A stretch of 64,000 bases of DNA from assembly GCA_963930645.1 (NCBI GenBank), contig OZ005650.1, positions 65,228,718-65,292,717 on the forward strand, written 5' to 3'. A program made the position numbers and the translations under genes. Of this stretch, positions 1 through 10,631 are shown piece after piece. The notes beneath the pieces are model-generated. The model saw only the letters and a list, made by a program, of their open reading frames with translations. It searched no databases and had not been told where the DNA came from. The DNA comes from Salticus scenicus. Its lineage: Eukaryota > Arthropoda > Arachnida > Araneae > Salticidae. Each line of letters begins with the position of its first letter. Position 1 is the stretch's first letter.

Positions 1-1107
1 TAAAGTCTCCCTTCCACTCCCCCCCCCCCCCCAAAGAAAGTGTATTTTTATTTTTTTAATCTTATCCAAATAATGAAAGGATGCATAACAAGAATATTTA
101 TTGTTACCATTACATACATCAACATGGTATACACCAGCTTTGGTGTAATAAAAACAATGATCAACTATTTTTCATATATTCATTTTTGCAGAAATCAACA
201 ATGATTATAAAATTACAATTTTAAAATATTGCAGCCACAGTCAAATCCAACAATAATGCAATACCTACAAATAAAAATATTTTTTTTAAATATATGTTTC
301 TAAAATATTTGCAAATTCTATAACAGAGGTTTGAAAGAAGCTTCCCAAATCTAGAAAAGTATTAATAATAATATTTTGTGTAAAGGGTGATACAAAAGAA
401 AAAGATTCTCATTACAGGATATCAGTGCTTGAAAATACATTTCCGTTATGCAATTTGTTTTATTTTATTAAAATTTAGTGTCCTATATGGTGCATACACA
501 ATATATAAACAATACACAAAACTACTTACTACTTAAAAATAGTAGAACACATTGTTTTCTATTTTATGTAATTCATACAAATGCTTTAAAAAATTATGTT
601 ATACATAATACTATAGAAGGTTATTTATGTTATGCAATCTTTAACAGATACTTTTTCTTTCTTTCTACATATTATGTTGTAGTGCATTGCTAAATCTACT
701 GATTACATGCTATTGAGTATTTCTCTTTATTTTCTTTAAACAAGAAAATAAAAACATTTTAATGTAAAAAAAAATAGCAATCAACTATGAAATTAAGAGT
801 TTATCTCCAGATAAAATCTGTTGCTACATAAAGTTTTAAAAAGATATGTTAAATATTGTTTTAGCCAAGAAATTTTATTTTATTTATTTTATTATATTAT
901 TATTTATTTATTTTTTGGCGGGGGGGGGGGGGGGGACAATTAATGTCATAAGTAAAATACATACCTATATCATAATACAAATGAGCAGTGTACATTAATA
1001 GTATTATTAGAGTTTATTAACATTATAATATTTTTATAATGATAATGTCTTTATTTCATAGCCTTTTAACAAACAATTTATTTATCATTATTTAAAATAT
1101 TAATTAC
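1..1107. other. Intron, no recognised element
   Basis: AT-rich intron sequence downstream of the 1108-1266 exon. It holds a C run near 21-32, a G run at 920-935 and several A/T runs. I see no coding, transposon or RNA signal. Confidence 0.6.
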
Positions 1108-1266
1108 TTTCAGGAGGGGGATGATAATCTTCACATCCTATGCAACCAGGACAAGGCGGCTTATTTTTATATAAGAAGAATGAAGATGGTAATTGTAATT
1201 TTTCACATAGAGCAGCATCCTCAGGTGATAGAGCAGCTCCATTTGACTCGTATATAATTTCAATTT
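1108..1266 (-). CDS. RANBP2: RanBP2 exon: SUMO-ligase internal-repeat-like segment
   Basis: This 159-bp exon enters in phase 1 after an acceptor ending TTTTTAG and leaves in phase 1 at donor GTAATT. It begins EIEIIYES, a hydrophobic-acidic stretch like a SUMO-interacting motif. It continues ALCEKLQLPSSFFLYKNKP, which resembles the repeated LxLPPTFFCYKNRP-type blocks of the RanBP2 E3 ligase region that holds SUMO-Ubc9. A Cys cluster follows (PCPGCIGCEDYHPPP). The rest of the gene lies beyond position 1. Confidence 0.82.
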
Positions 1267-1625
1267 CTAAAAATAAAATAATATATATTAACTGGTGAAT
1301 GAAATTATAAAACATAATTGTTATTGCAGTTTTGAATATATACTATATACATATATGTATAAAAGAGCATTTTCAAAATTAGTTTTCATTGTCAGCAACA
1401 CCCAACATGAAGCCTGAAATTTATCTGCAACTGCAATACAAATAGGGATATGTATTCCAATCAAACATTTACAGCTTGCATTGTGCTATCACCTAAAAGC
1501 AGAAAAAAAACAAGTTCTCCAGTCGAATCAAACATGTGAGACATCCCTGCCTTTCGGGTGTGAATGTCACCTGACTAATATTTTTGGTCAGTAAATAAGA
1601 TAGCTCTCATAAACAGCAATGACAG

Positions 1626-1828
1626 CAGTGGCGGCTCGTGCACCGAAAATAGGTGAAGAGGCACACTGTATTTTACACTGTATTCATTTATAGAATATAA
1701 ATTTACATTTGAAAAAGTATTTTTCGTTAATTTTAGTTAAGACCCTGCTTAATAAAAATTATGCATTAAAAATATTTCAATATTATTTTTGAGCTCTTCA
1801 CCTGTTTTCGGTTCACGAGCCGCCACTG
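1626..1828. mobile_element. hAT MITE, 203 bp
   Basis: The ends are inverted repeats starting CAGTGGCGGCTCG, the right end reading CGAGCCGCCACTG. The inner part GAAAATAGGTGAAGAG mirrors CTCTTCACCTGTTTTC. It is flanked by the exact 8-bp direct repeat AATGACAG (1618-1625 and 1829-1836), the hallmark of hAT transposition. There is no coding capacity, so movement would depend on a hAT transposase elsewhere. Confidence 0.93.
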
Positions 1829-2996
1829 AATGACAGACAACACAAAGTGCATCATAAGCTATGTGCTGTATGAGATTAATCTAAATAATGAATGCTTAAT
1901 TTTTAAAGACTTTCAATATTTATTTCAAGTGAAAAAAAAAAAAAAAAAAAAAAAACAGCCAACAAATGTGCATGAAATGATAGACAAGCCAATGACCAAC
2001 TTGACGGAAGATGGCGCTCCATGCTTGAAGAGAATAGGGACCCTATATATAGAGAGACTGGACATTGGCCGAAAGTCTGCCCTTTTAGTGCCAATTCGGA
2101 GCGATCCCCGTAGAACGTAATGCTTTTTTCTTTGCGATTGACGCTTTACTATACAACATAAATGAAAGGAAATAGTGCTAAATTTCTGCAGAAAGTAATG
2201 CAGAATATAAATATGTATTTTTTTTTTTTTTGTCTTAGAAAAAACGAATTTTGTTTTAACCTTCGACATGATTACTTTTTCAACTCCTATTGGAAAACTG
2301 AAGAATTTTTTGTTGTATATTTCTATATTAAGCAAAATACATTGATTGTGAAAGTAATTCTACCTTAGTGAAAGCAATTCTACCTTATTTTTTCTCAGTA
2401 CATACATTCTACGTATAAAAATACGGTAATCTTAGTTTTTGTCAAGTAATTCATGAACAAATGTAAAACTACGGCAGAAGAACAGAAATTATTTTTTATT
2501 ATTTTATAAAAATATTTACGTAATATTTTTACAAGCTAAAAATACATATTTTATTTATTTCAATTACACATTATTAATAGTAATGACTTAATTAAAAATA
2601 TTAACTAATATCTTTAGAAACTAAAAAATGTTTTTATTTAATTTACACTTGCTTAATTCATTGATTTTTTTTTTTTTTTTTTAGTTTTTTTAAATATTTC
2701 TATATATTAAAAAAAAGTTACTGTCACTGGCGTCAAATTTTTTTGTCTGCGACAGCATCTTCTAATGGAGGGCAGGGTCCTTCACGTCATGAGAGGTATC
2801 AATGTGTTCCAAGTACTCCAAGGAAGACATTTCAGTCGCTTAGAAATTTCTATCATTTTAATTAAAGAAGTTATTAACTAAAAACGGCAAGTTTATGAAG
2901 GTACTCTACTTGCCATTTTGAAAATAGTTTCTCCCAGTGGCGACGTTCTTCTGTCATGAAGTCATCTTACCTGAGAAAATTAAAATATGATCCATG

Positions 2997-3325
2997 GTTG
3001 TATGTAGGTAGGTAGGTTGGTCGGATTTAACGTCGCACCAATACTGCGCTATGGGTAATTGGCGACGGTCTGGGACGCACACCTAGAGATGTTCCGGAGA
3101 CATGTCATCACAATTTTGAACCTTCACAGAGGGGATCCCCCTCTGCTTTGGTGATCCCCAGAGGTACAGTGGGGATGGGAACATGGAGGACTTTGTGACC
3201 ACGAAAGATTTTATGTGCACCAGCCACCATTAGTGTACACGACGGTCTTTGGCTGGCTCAAGTATCGAATCGGCAATCTTCCAATTACGTGCTCAGCGCT
3301 TTACCGACTAAGGTACCACGGCCAG
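2997..3325 (-). repeat. tRNA-derived SINE, copy 1
   Basis: On the minus strand the right end reads as a tRNA-like head. It has an A-box-like TAGTCGGTAAAGCGCTG and a B-box-like GATTCGATAC, followed by a body ending in GTAGGTAGG repeats at the left. Its near-direct flanks CCATGGTTGTA and CCATGGATGTA may be a target duplication. A second copy lies about 430 bp away in the same orientation. Confidence 0.7.
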
Positions 3326-3426
3326 AAACCATGGATGTAAAAAACAAAGAAAATAAATATCAATTTTTTTTTCTCTACTTTTAGAAAATTAATCTTCTTA
3401 CACGGGAAAATTAAAATATGAACCAT

Positions 3427-3757
3427 GGTTGTAGGTAGGTAGATAATTAGGTAGGTTGTGATTGATGTCGCACCATTACTGAGCTATGGATAATTGGCAA
3501 CGATCTAGGACGCACCCCTATGGATGTTCCAGAGACATGCCACCACAGTTTTGGTCCTACACGAAGGGGATAGCTCCCCAGCTTCCGTGTCCCCCAGAGA
3601 TATAATTTTGATGGGAACGGGGATATTGTGGCCACGACATTTTACGCGCACCAGCCACCATTAGTGTATACGACGGTCTTTGGTCAGCTCGAGAACCGAA
3701 CCCACAATCTTCCAATTATGAGCTCGGCGCTCTACAAATTGGGGTACCGTGGTCCGG
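3427..3757 (-). repeat. tRNA-derived SINE, copy 2
   Basis: Diverged copy of the SINE at 2997-3325, same orientation. The B-box-like GGTTCGGTTCT and the block CCACCATTAGTGTA with CGACGGTCTTTGG are conserved. The preceding 25 bp (AAAATTAAAATATGA then CCATGG) also match copy 1. The pair may therefore be a tandem duplication of a larger unit rather than two insertions. Confidence 0.68.
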
Positions 3758-4020
3758 ATTTAAAGTTGTAAAAAAGAAATAAAAAGGGTCATATACTAAA
3801 GCTGTAATGCAAAATGGTCTAGATATTATGATTTTCTTTCTATTAAAAAAAATATATATATATAAATATTATATATTTCAATTTGACATTGAATATGAGG
3901 ATTTCCATAATAATTTTCTGCTTTTGTCTTGTAATATGCACTATTAATATTCCTTTTCAGTGAAAGAAAGCAGCGAATAGGCGGACAGAGTTCTGCATGT
4001 GTTAATATGTAAAGTGAGTC

Positions 4021-4085
4021 GGGGAGGAGGCTAAGCCTCCTTCGGAGGTTGGTAAGCGGAGCGAGCAGGGGGCAGAGCCCCCTAG
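4021..4085 (+). mobile_element. Helitron 3' terminus
   Basis: The sequence contains the palindrome GGAGGCTAAGCCTCC. It is followed by a terminal hairpin, GGGGGC-AGA-GCCCCC at 4068-4082, then the end CTAG at 4082-4085 and a T. A GC hairpin just before CTRR, with insertion before T, is the standard Helitron 3' signature. The 5' end was not found. Confidence 0.72.
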
Positions 4086-4944
4086 TTATGTAAATAAAAA
4101 TAATTACTTATTTAAATATTATTTATAAAATGTATTATGGCAATTATTATTCAAAAGAAATTTATATTTCATATGCTACCAAATAATATACACCTTATTT
4201 TCTTTATTTTTATCAATTTATTTTAAGAAATCCGATACATTTTGCATACTAACAATTTAATTAAAAAATATATTTTTATATAGTTATTTTAAATATGTAT
4301 TTTAAAATATATCAGAAAAATACATTGAGATCTAACATATTAAATATATTGCAAAACACAACTTAAAAACTAATAGCTAGCAGATAAAGTAATTATCTCA
4401 TACGTTAGGAAATAAATACGTAAAACAGCATGCAATAAGAGAATTCAAAGTATTTAAAGCATGATATAAAATAAATAATTATGCATTTTTATCTTTTAAA
4501 AGTATTCGAAAATTAAAGCAATTTATCAACTGGCACTAAAGTGGAGAATTTTGTCAAAAAGCCGGCACGCCAATGTTCAGTCTCTCTATATATAGGGTCC
4601 CTAGAAGAGAAGAAGAGGAAAGAGGCAGAAACACTTCACGAGAAGTACTCCCTGATGATGACCAAGCGTCCGGTTGAATGAGCCCAAGGAGAGAATGAAG
4701 CAGGCTTTTTAAATACTTATTTAATTTAATGTTTCCTCTAGTATTTTATATTAATTTTAAAATTATAATAGCTTTAAAAAATAATAAAATCCTCTTAATA
4801 TACTTTTATCAATTAATCCCTATCTGTATTCACAAAAGTATACAGTAAAATAGCATTAGAGAGACATGTATATGTACACATAATCAATTTTATTTATCTG
4901 TTTTTATTGCTTTCTGAAATACACGCACACACAATATTTCTTAC

Positions 4945-4977
4945 CTTTATCATCATCAGTCTTTTTCTCTTCGGAGC
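4945..4977 (-). CDS. RANBP2: RanBP2 micro-exon, acidic/lysine linker
   Basis: This 33-bp exon is bounded by TTTTACAG and GTAAGA. It takes one base from the previous exon and gives one to the next, and it encodes GSEEKKTDDDK in frame. Both splice sites are good and the phase fits exactly between 7489-7966 and 1108-1266. That fit is the main evidence. It could be alternatively spliced, because skipping it keeps the frame. Confidence 0.75.
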
Positions 4978-5205
4978 CTGTAAAATAAGAAGGAGAGGAG
5001 AAAATAAATGCAAACTACTTTAAATTTATCATGAATTTTACATGATTTTTTTTTTTTTTTTTATAAACACTACTAAAAGAAGCATACATAGCACAGTATA
5101 CATTTCAATTTAAAAAACCAGTAAAAAAATTTTAATAACAAAAGTTATCAAATTAACAACTCGTAAAATCAAAAATATATATTGTACTTTTAGCTTATAT
5201 TTTTA

Positions 5206-5990
5206 TCTATACATATAAAAGAGTACTTCCACTCACTCAGTCACTCACTGACTGACTCATCAACGCACAGCAAAATCTACTGGAGCCACTGACTCGAAAC
5301 TGGGTCAGATTATAGAACATATAGTATAGTGTAAGCATCCCCTAAGAAGCAATTTTGCGAAATTCGCATCCATGAACACTCATTCCCCCGTCAAATCATA
5401 TGCAAATTATAATATTTTTTCACTTTTTAAGATGATTCTGATTAGTGTAAAATTTTGCTTAAGATGAACTTAGACATCCCCTAGAGAAATTCTGAGAATT
5501 AATATTCTAATTTAGTGTTTAATTATATCAGGGTCACTGTCAGTTTCAAGCAACTCCAAAGTATTTGCAATAGAATAAACCCCATAAAGCAAGTCTATGC
5601 AAAACCTTACACTATTCTGCCATGTTAAGAAAAGTGCAATTTTTTAAAAATTTACGAAGTTTACAAACCCATAGTTTAATGATATTCTTGCCAGTAACAC
5701 AAATGAAATTTTAAAACTCGTCAAACATTTGTAAGATGAAAATAATCCTTATAATACATGTTTATGTGAAATCTTGCCCTATTCTTTCATGTTAAGAAAA
5801 TCAATTTTTAAAAACTTATGAAAATTTCAAAGTAGAATCATTATTCTTGATATCACACAAGAAGAAATATTTTTGTGCATGATTTTGGTCATACTGACTG
5901 TAAAATGTTTGTAATAAGAGACTCCAACTAAACACTGAAATTAATGCAGTTTTCAAAAATTTTCTGGTTCATGCATAACCAGATAGAGAA
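5206..5990 (+). mobile_element. Helitron 5' end with internal repeats
   Basis: It starts TCTATACATATAAAAGAG preceded by A, as Helitrons do. The block around 5280-5390 (CTGACTCGAAACTGGGTCAG, then the AACATA and GTGTAAGC region) recurs on the minus strand at about 55215-55340. Two diverged copies of a unit of about 190 bp with CATGTTAAGAAAA follow at 5500-5960. The 3' end is not clear, so the right boundary is approximate. Confidence 0.55.
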
Positions 5991-6031
5991 CCATTAAGAA
6001 ATATAAACTCTCAATAATTACAGTTTCCTTG

Positions 6032-6327
6032 TCATTGCCATCTATACATCTTAATTGCATTTTTGCTCATTTTTTTAGTGACTAAGCCCAAACTTTCACA
6101 GGAAACTTCTGATACTGGGATTAAAGCTGCATGTTTAAGTAATCTAATAAGCACAGACATTTTCTTTGGCAGCTCACTAGTAGCCTTTTTGTTCAAAACC
6201 TTTATTTCATATGTGATGGTTCCAAAGATCTAACTTCTTCTATTGTGTTAGCGATCCATTTATAAAAATACTGGTGCTCAAACCAAAGTGTGTCAAGATC
6301 ATCAAACAGTGAAATGGATACAAAATC
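6032..6327 (-). pseudogene. Unrecognised coding relic with one frameshift
   Basis: On the minus strand an open stretch reads DFVSISLFDDLDTLW, then FEHQYFYKWIANTIEEVRS, ending in SHMK and a stop. One base out of frame it continues IKVLNKKATSELPKKMSVL to a stop at 6032-6034. The composition looks protein-like and unlike the surrounding AT-rich intron. No splice sites compatible with RanBP2 were found. It may be a fragment of a processed gene copy. I do not recognise the family. Confidence 0.4.
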
Positions 6328-6941
6328 TTGTATATATTAAAAAAAGCAAAAGCAAAAAAAAATTACAAGAGTGAGCGATATTAAACAAACAGATTCTACA
6401 ATTTAATAAAACAAGTTTAAAAAGAATAGACATATATGTGACATACAGAGAGACTGGGAATACCAAAATTTCTGCAGTGTGTTTGTATCACAAATCATAA
6501 GAGACAAGGAAAAATGGGAAGGAGGAGAGTCACAAAGAATTATATGAATGAGAGATATTGAACAATTCTACTTCTTTATAAATTCTAGAATCAAATAAAA
6601 TAAGTTTATTACTTTATAATCAATCTCATTAAGTGCTACTAAATCAAAAAGTCAGAGTTAACCAATAAGCAACTCATAACATAGTAATCATACCTATCAA
6701 CTTTCAGCTCAATCAAATAAGGCCCTACACACTATCACACTTTAAATAATTTTAGTCCATAGGGCATAATGATAAGGAATTTTTCTTTGCGTTCCAGTAA
6801 AAAACTATAATTACTAGACTCATCAAAATCTATACAGTTTGTGCGATGATGACTTGCAGCATATCTACTGACCAACTTTCAGCTCAAACATTCGAAGCTT
6901 TTAAAGACATTATCATGTTTACCCCCATATATACATCACTG

Positions 6942-7315
6942 CATACTTGCCAACATTAAAGGATCAAAATAGAGGAGATTTTATAAGCGGCATTTTCAGG
7001 CCTAGACAATACTGATGAGTTTTCAACATATGACAGTACTTAATAGTTTAATCCAAGGCTTAAATTGCCAGAAATCTATATGTGTAAATTAAATTTAATT
7101 ATTAAGTAAAAGTTTAGTAATTATTAATTAAAAATAGCGCCAGAAATTCAGATTCAAGCCTAAAAAATTGGATATTTGTTGAAGTTTTAAATAATTTATA
7201 TTTAACATTAAAATATTCAGAATAAGGGAGAAATGCATGAGAAAAAGGGAGATTGAAAGATAATCCCAAAATAAGGGAGTCTTCCTTGAAATAAGGGAGA
7301 GTTTGCAAGTATATG
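6942..7315. mobile_element. MITE with CATACTTGCCAAC termini, 374 bp
   Basis: The left end reads CATACTTGCCAAC and the right end is GTTTGCAAGTATATG, an imperfect inverted repeat. The flanks TCACTG (6936-6941) and TCATTG (7316-7321) look like a 6-bp target duplication with one change. Its termini match those of the clean insertion at 38399-39525. The interior holds repeated AAGGGAG motifs and no convincing ORF. Confidence 0.65.
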
Positions 7316-7488
7316 TCATTGTAAAAATTGCAAAAATGAACTCAGGAAACCTAAAACTAATAGGCCCCCCAAAATCTCTTAGTTGAATTTTTTCATGATC
7401 ACAATATTTACCTTAAATAACGTATGTTCGGAAAGTAAACATTAATATAATAATTGAAAAAAAAAAAAAATGAAAAAATTCACCTTAC

Positions 7489-7966
7489 CTTTTCCAAAAA
7501 TGAATTCTTTACTATCTGGTGATTTCTGATTATCGGCTGTTAAACCAAATTTAAAGAAAGAATTGGTTGTAGAAGTAGAATCTTTAAATGAAAAGTCACC
7601 AAATGAAGGAAATGAGGCTGGGCTGCTGCCAAAAGAATTGGTTGAACATCCAAATCGGGCAGTTAAACTACCAGGAGTAAATAAGGATTCTGATTTTGGA
7701 GCATTAGCCTCAATCTTGAATGAAAATGAGGCAGCAGCTTTCTCTACATTTTGATTAGAACTCTGCTTTTCAGTGCAATTCAAGGCATTGTTCACTGCAG
7801 CCAAAAACTCTTCAGCAAATTCAACAGTTTTAAATCTTAAAGCAAAAAGTTGAGGAGTAGGTTCATTTTCTGAAAAATCTGTTGCAGCCCAAGACAAAGT
7901 CTTATCCCCACGCTTCTCAAACACAATATCTTTTGTTAGATAATGATTAAGACAAACTTTCAGAAC
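7489..7966 (-). CDS. RANBP2: RanBP2 exon: second half of Ran-binding domain 2 plus FG linker
   Basis: The exon is 478 bp. It starts in phase 0 after an acceptor ending TTTTAG with VLKVCLNHYLT and ends in phase 1 at donor GTAAGG. The first 60 or so residues finish the Ran-binding domain (LSWAATDF, FALRFKTVEFAEEF). The remainder is a Ser/Phe-rich linker with FG-type motifs (RFGCS, FGSSP, FGDFSF, KFGLT, IFGKG). The upstream end extends about 42 bp beyond the first in-frame ATG. This codon is internal and not a start. Confidence 0.92.
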
Positions 7967-8861
7967 CTAAAAGAAAGAAAATTTAAAACAAAATGCTGAT
8001 GACAATACCATAAAGAAGAACTTAACTATAGAGACTAAATCAAATAAGTAAATTTGATTACGTTGATTTCTTTTTCACAAACTAAAAAAAAAGAAGGAAA
8101 AAAAAAAATGTAAAAAGTCTCATCTGTAATAGACTTATCAGCACACTAGTTGAAGAAAGATGGGGGCAGGTTTGGTTACATATATATTTTGTACTTATTG
8201 TAAGAAACTTTTCCATGAAGATCTTTAATTGTATTTTATTTATCATAATTATTAAAAAAGTATTTTTCTTTGAATCCCACTTCTTTAATTATTTTTTTAT
8301 ATCAATACTTTTAATGCCAATCAATGGCATTGAATATTTATTTATTCCTGCCATCAGTTTAAGAATTTCAATAATTTTTTATAAAACTATTATATAACTC
8401 TGTTAACACACGGGTCAGAGCGCTCCTATATTTTTACGATTTTTTTTTTTTTTTTTATTGAACTCACACCACAATTTTAATAAAGAAATTTTTCTTAAAG
8501 ATTTTTGCCATATTTTAGGATGAAAAACTTTCTTTTTAAAAGTTGTGGTACGAGTTCAATAAAAGAACTGTAAAAATATAGAAGCACTATGACCCCTGAT
8601 AACATCATAGCTTTTTCATATTTATGACTTTTACTTCATTAAAATAAAAAATTAATATGAAATTTATTCATGCATATGCATTTTTTTTTTCATTTTTTTA
8701 AATAATTTTGTAATGCACTTTACTGATAAATTAGCTATATTATTCTTTAGAACATTTATTGTATCAGCATTTTTCTTTTTTCTCTCTTGTATATCATTCA
8801 CTTATATATGTATACATAAAATATTAAATTAAAAAAATAAAATAAAACGACACAAGGGAAA
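7967..8861. other. Intron, no recognised element
   Basis: AT-rich intron sequence. A loose inverted similarity between about 8405-8470 and 8545-8600 (CTCCTATATTTTTAC against GTAAAAATATAGAAGC, with ACCACAATTTT against AAAAGTTGTGG) suggests a small decayed palindromic MITE. No target duplication is clear. Confidence 0.4.
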
Positions 8862-9745
8862 ATTTTTTTAATGTTGTTTTCAGTTTCTTTGGGTAAAAAT
8901 CTATGAGAAACAATAAAAACTATGAAATTTTTTGGTTGCAGACTTGTGATTAAAAAAAAAAAAAAAAAAACCTCCAAAAATAATATAGTATATAATAGGG
9001 TAAGTCAAAATGAATATAGAGATTACAAACGGCTATAACTATATAATGGAAAAGAATTTATCGATAAGATTAACACAGAATGTAGATGGAACTTCAAAAT
9101 TTTGTATACGTACGTCATAGATGTTCTATGTGACTTCCCTTGGTCACACGGACAACTTCTAGGCGGTTGTCCATTTCACGCCATACATTCTGAAGCAAGT
9201 CTGCAGTCAAGGACGCAAGCGCATTGCAAATGCATACTTTGAGTTCTTCAATTGTTTTGGGCATGGGAAGCACATACACCCTATCTTTCACATTAACCTA
9301 TAGATAAAAATTGCACGGTCTCAAAGTACGCATTAGTAATGCGCTTGCGTCGGTGACTGCAGACTTGCTTCAGAATGTATGGCGTGAAATGGACAACCGT
9401 CAAAATGTTGTCCGTGGGACCAAGGGAAGTCACATAGAACATCTATGACGTATGTATACAAAATTTTGGAGTTCCGTCTACATTCTGTGTTAATCTTATC
9501 GATATACTCTCTTCCATTAAATAGGTATAGCCGTTTGTAATCGCTATATTCATTTTGACTTACCCTGTACTTTGGGAAAACTATTCAGTTAATTTTTTTT
9601 TAAATATTATTTTCAGTTTCTTTGGGTAAAAATCTATGAGAAACAATAAAAACTATGTAATTTTTTGATTGCAGACTTGTGATAAAAAGAAAACCTCCAT
9701 AAATAATATAGTATATACTTTGGGAAAACTATTCAGCTAAAAATT
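8862..9745. repeat. Tandem duplication of about 150 bp, first copy split by a MITE
   Basis: The block from CAGTTTCTTTGGGTAAAAAT through ATAATATAGTATAT to ACTTTGGGAAAACTATTCAG occurs twice. The first copy (8862-8994 plus 9570-9590) is split by the MITE at 8995-9567. The second copy (about 9600-9745) is uninterrupted. Confidence 0.85.
8995..9567. mobile_element. Palindromic mariner-type MITE, 573 bp
   Basis: The arms are long inverted repeats (outer part AGGGTAAGTCAAAATGAATA, then ACAAACGGCTATA). TA lies on both sides (8993-8994, 9568-9569). Read outward, each arm encodes the same short peptide, with LLQNVWREMDNR, then TKGSHIEHL and a stop. It resembles the C-terminal tail of Tc1/mariner transposases. 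The element therefore appears to be an inverted duplication of a mariner 3' end. The target is confirmed by the empty site in the adjacent tandem copy. Confidence 0.88.
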
Positions 9746-9799
9746 ACTTCATTTTCTATTTTTTGTAACATTAAAACTCATGTTCAAAGTTAACATTAA

Positions 9800-10219
9800 G
9801 GAACCGCTTCACTTACCGTCGCCAGAAGCCCAAGTCAATGTTATTCTGTGGGAAATTTTGTTTTAACTCATTAACTAATACATATTTTTAAATTCTGTTT
9901 TAACATTCAAAAAAGTCACAATTGTCAAATTGACGGATGTTTTTTAAAAACAGGTTTTTTTTTTTTTTTTTTAATTTTTAATATTTAATTTTTAAGCTTA
10001 TTTTCAATGTGAAAATTTTCATTTTACTGTTTCAGAATAAAATATTAAACATTAAAAAAATCCATTTTAAAAAACATCCATCAATTCAACAATTGTGAAT
10101 TTTCTGAATGTGAAAACAGAATTTAAAAATATGTATTAGTTAATGAGTTATAAGTAAACAAAATGTTCCACTGAATAACATTGGGTTGGGCTTCCGGCAA
10201 CGGTAAGTGAAGTGGGCAC
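9800..10219. mobile_element. Palindromic TTAA MITE, copy 1
   Basis: The arms are GGAACCGCTTCACTTACCGT at the left and a matching GGTAAGTGAAGTGGGCAC at the right. They are flanked by TTAA at 9796-9799 and 10220-10223. Inverted similarity runs through the whole element (for example AATACATATTTTTAAATTCT against its complement). TTAA targets are typical of piggyBac-type transposases. No ORF is present. Confidence 0.82.
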
Positions 10220-10223
10220 TTAA

Positions 10224-10627
10224 AGGGGGGTGCCAGAAGCCCAAGCCAATGTTATTCTATGGGGGTAAGTTTCTTTACAAATAACTTATTAATTAATACA
10301 TATTTTTAAATTCTGTTTTCACATTCAGTAAATTCCGAGCTGTTAAATTGATGGACCTTTTTTAAAAATGTATTTTTTTAATTTTTAATATTTTATTTTG
10401 AAATTGGAAAATGAAAAAAATTCACATATTGAAAATTCATATTTTGCAGCTTCAAAATAAAATATAAAAAAATATTTTTTTTAAAAAAAGGTCCATCAAT
10501 TTAACAGCTTCAGAATGTGAAAACAGAATTTAAAAATATGTATTAGTTAATAAGTTATTTGTAAAGAAAAATTTCCCATAGAATAACATTAGCTTCGGCT
10601 TTCGGCGGCGGTGAGTGAAGTGGGCCC
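10224..10627. mobile_element. Palindromic TTAA MITE, copy 2, left end short
   Basis: This is a related palindrome directly after copy 1. It shares the TTAA at 10220-10223 and ends at TTAA 10628-10631. The right end keeps GTGAGTGAAGTGGGCCC. The left end lacks about 17 bp of the terminal repeat and starts GGGGGGTGCCAGAAGCCCAA. Confidence 0.78.
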
Positions 10628-10631
10628 TTAA

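Larger units (their letters stand above)
2035..4603. mobile_element. hAT-like composite element, 2.57 kb
   Basis: The ends are inverted repeats beginning TAGGGACCCTATATATAG. The similarity continues about 35 bp (GAGAGACTG then ACATTGGC), with a further shared block TTTAGTGCCA. The 8-bp direct repeat GAAGAGAA flanks both ends (2027-2034 and 4604-4611). No transposase is visible. Two tRNA-headed SINEs and a Helitron 3' terminus lie inside, so it has served as an insertion sink. Confidence 0.82.

Noticed and set aside
1903..2335. Overlapping ORFs of 63-136 codons on both strands
   Set aside because: They span the poly-A run and a transposon end at 2035, with no conserved motif.
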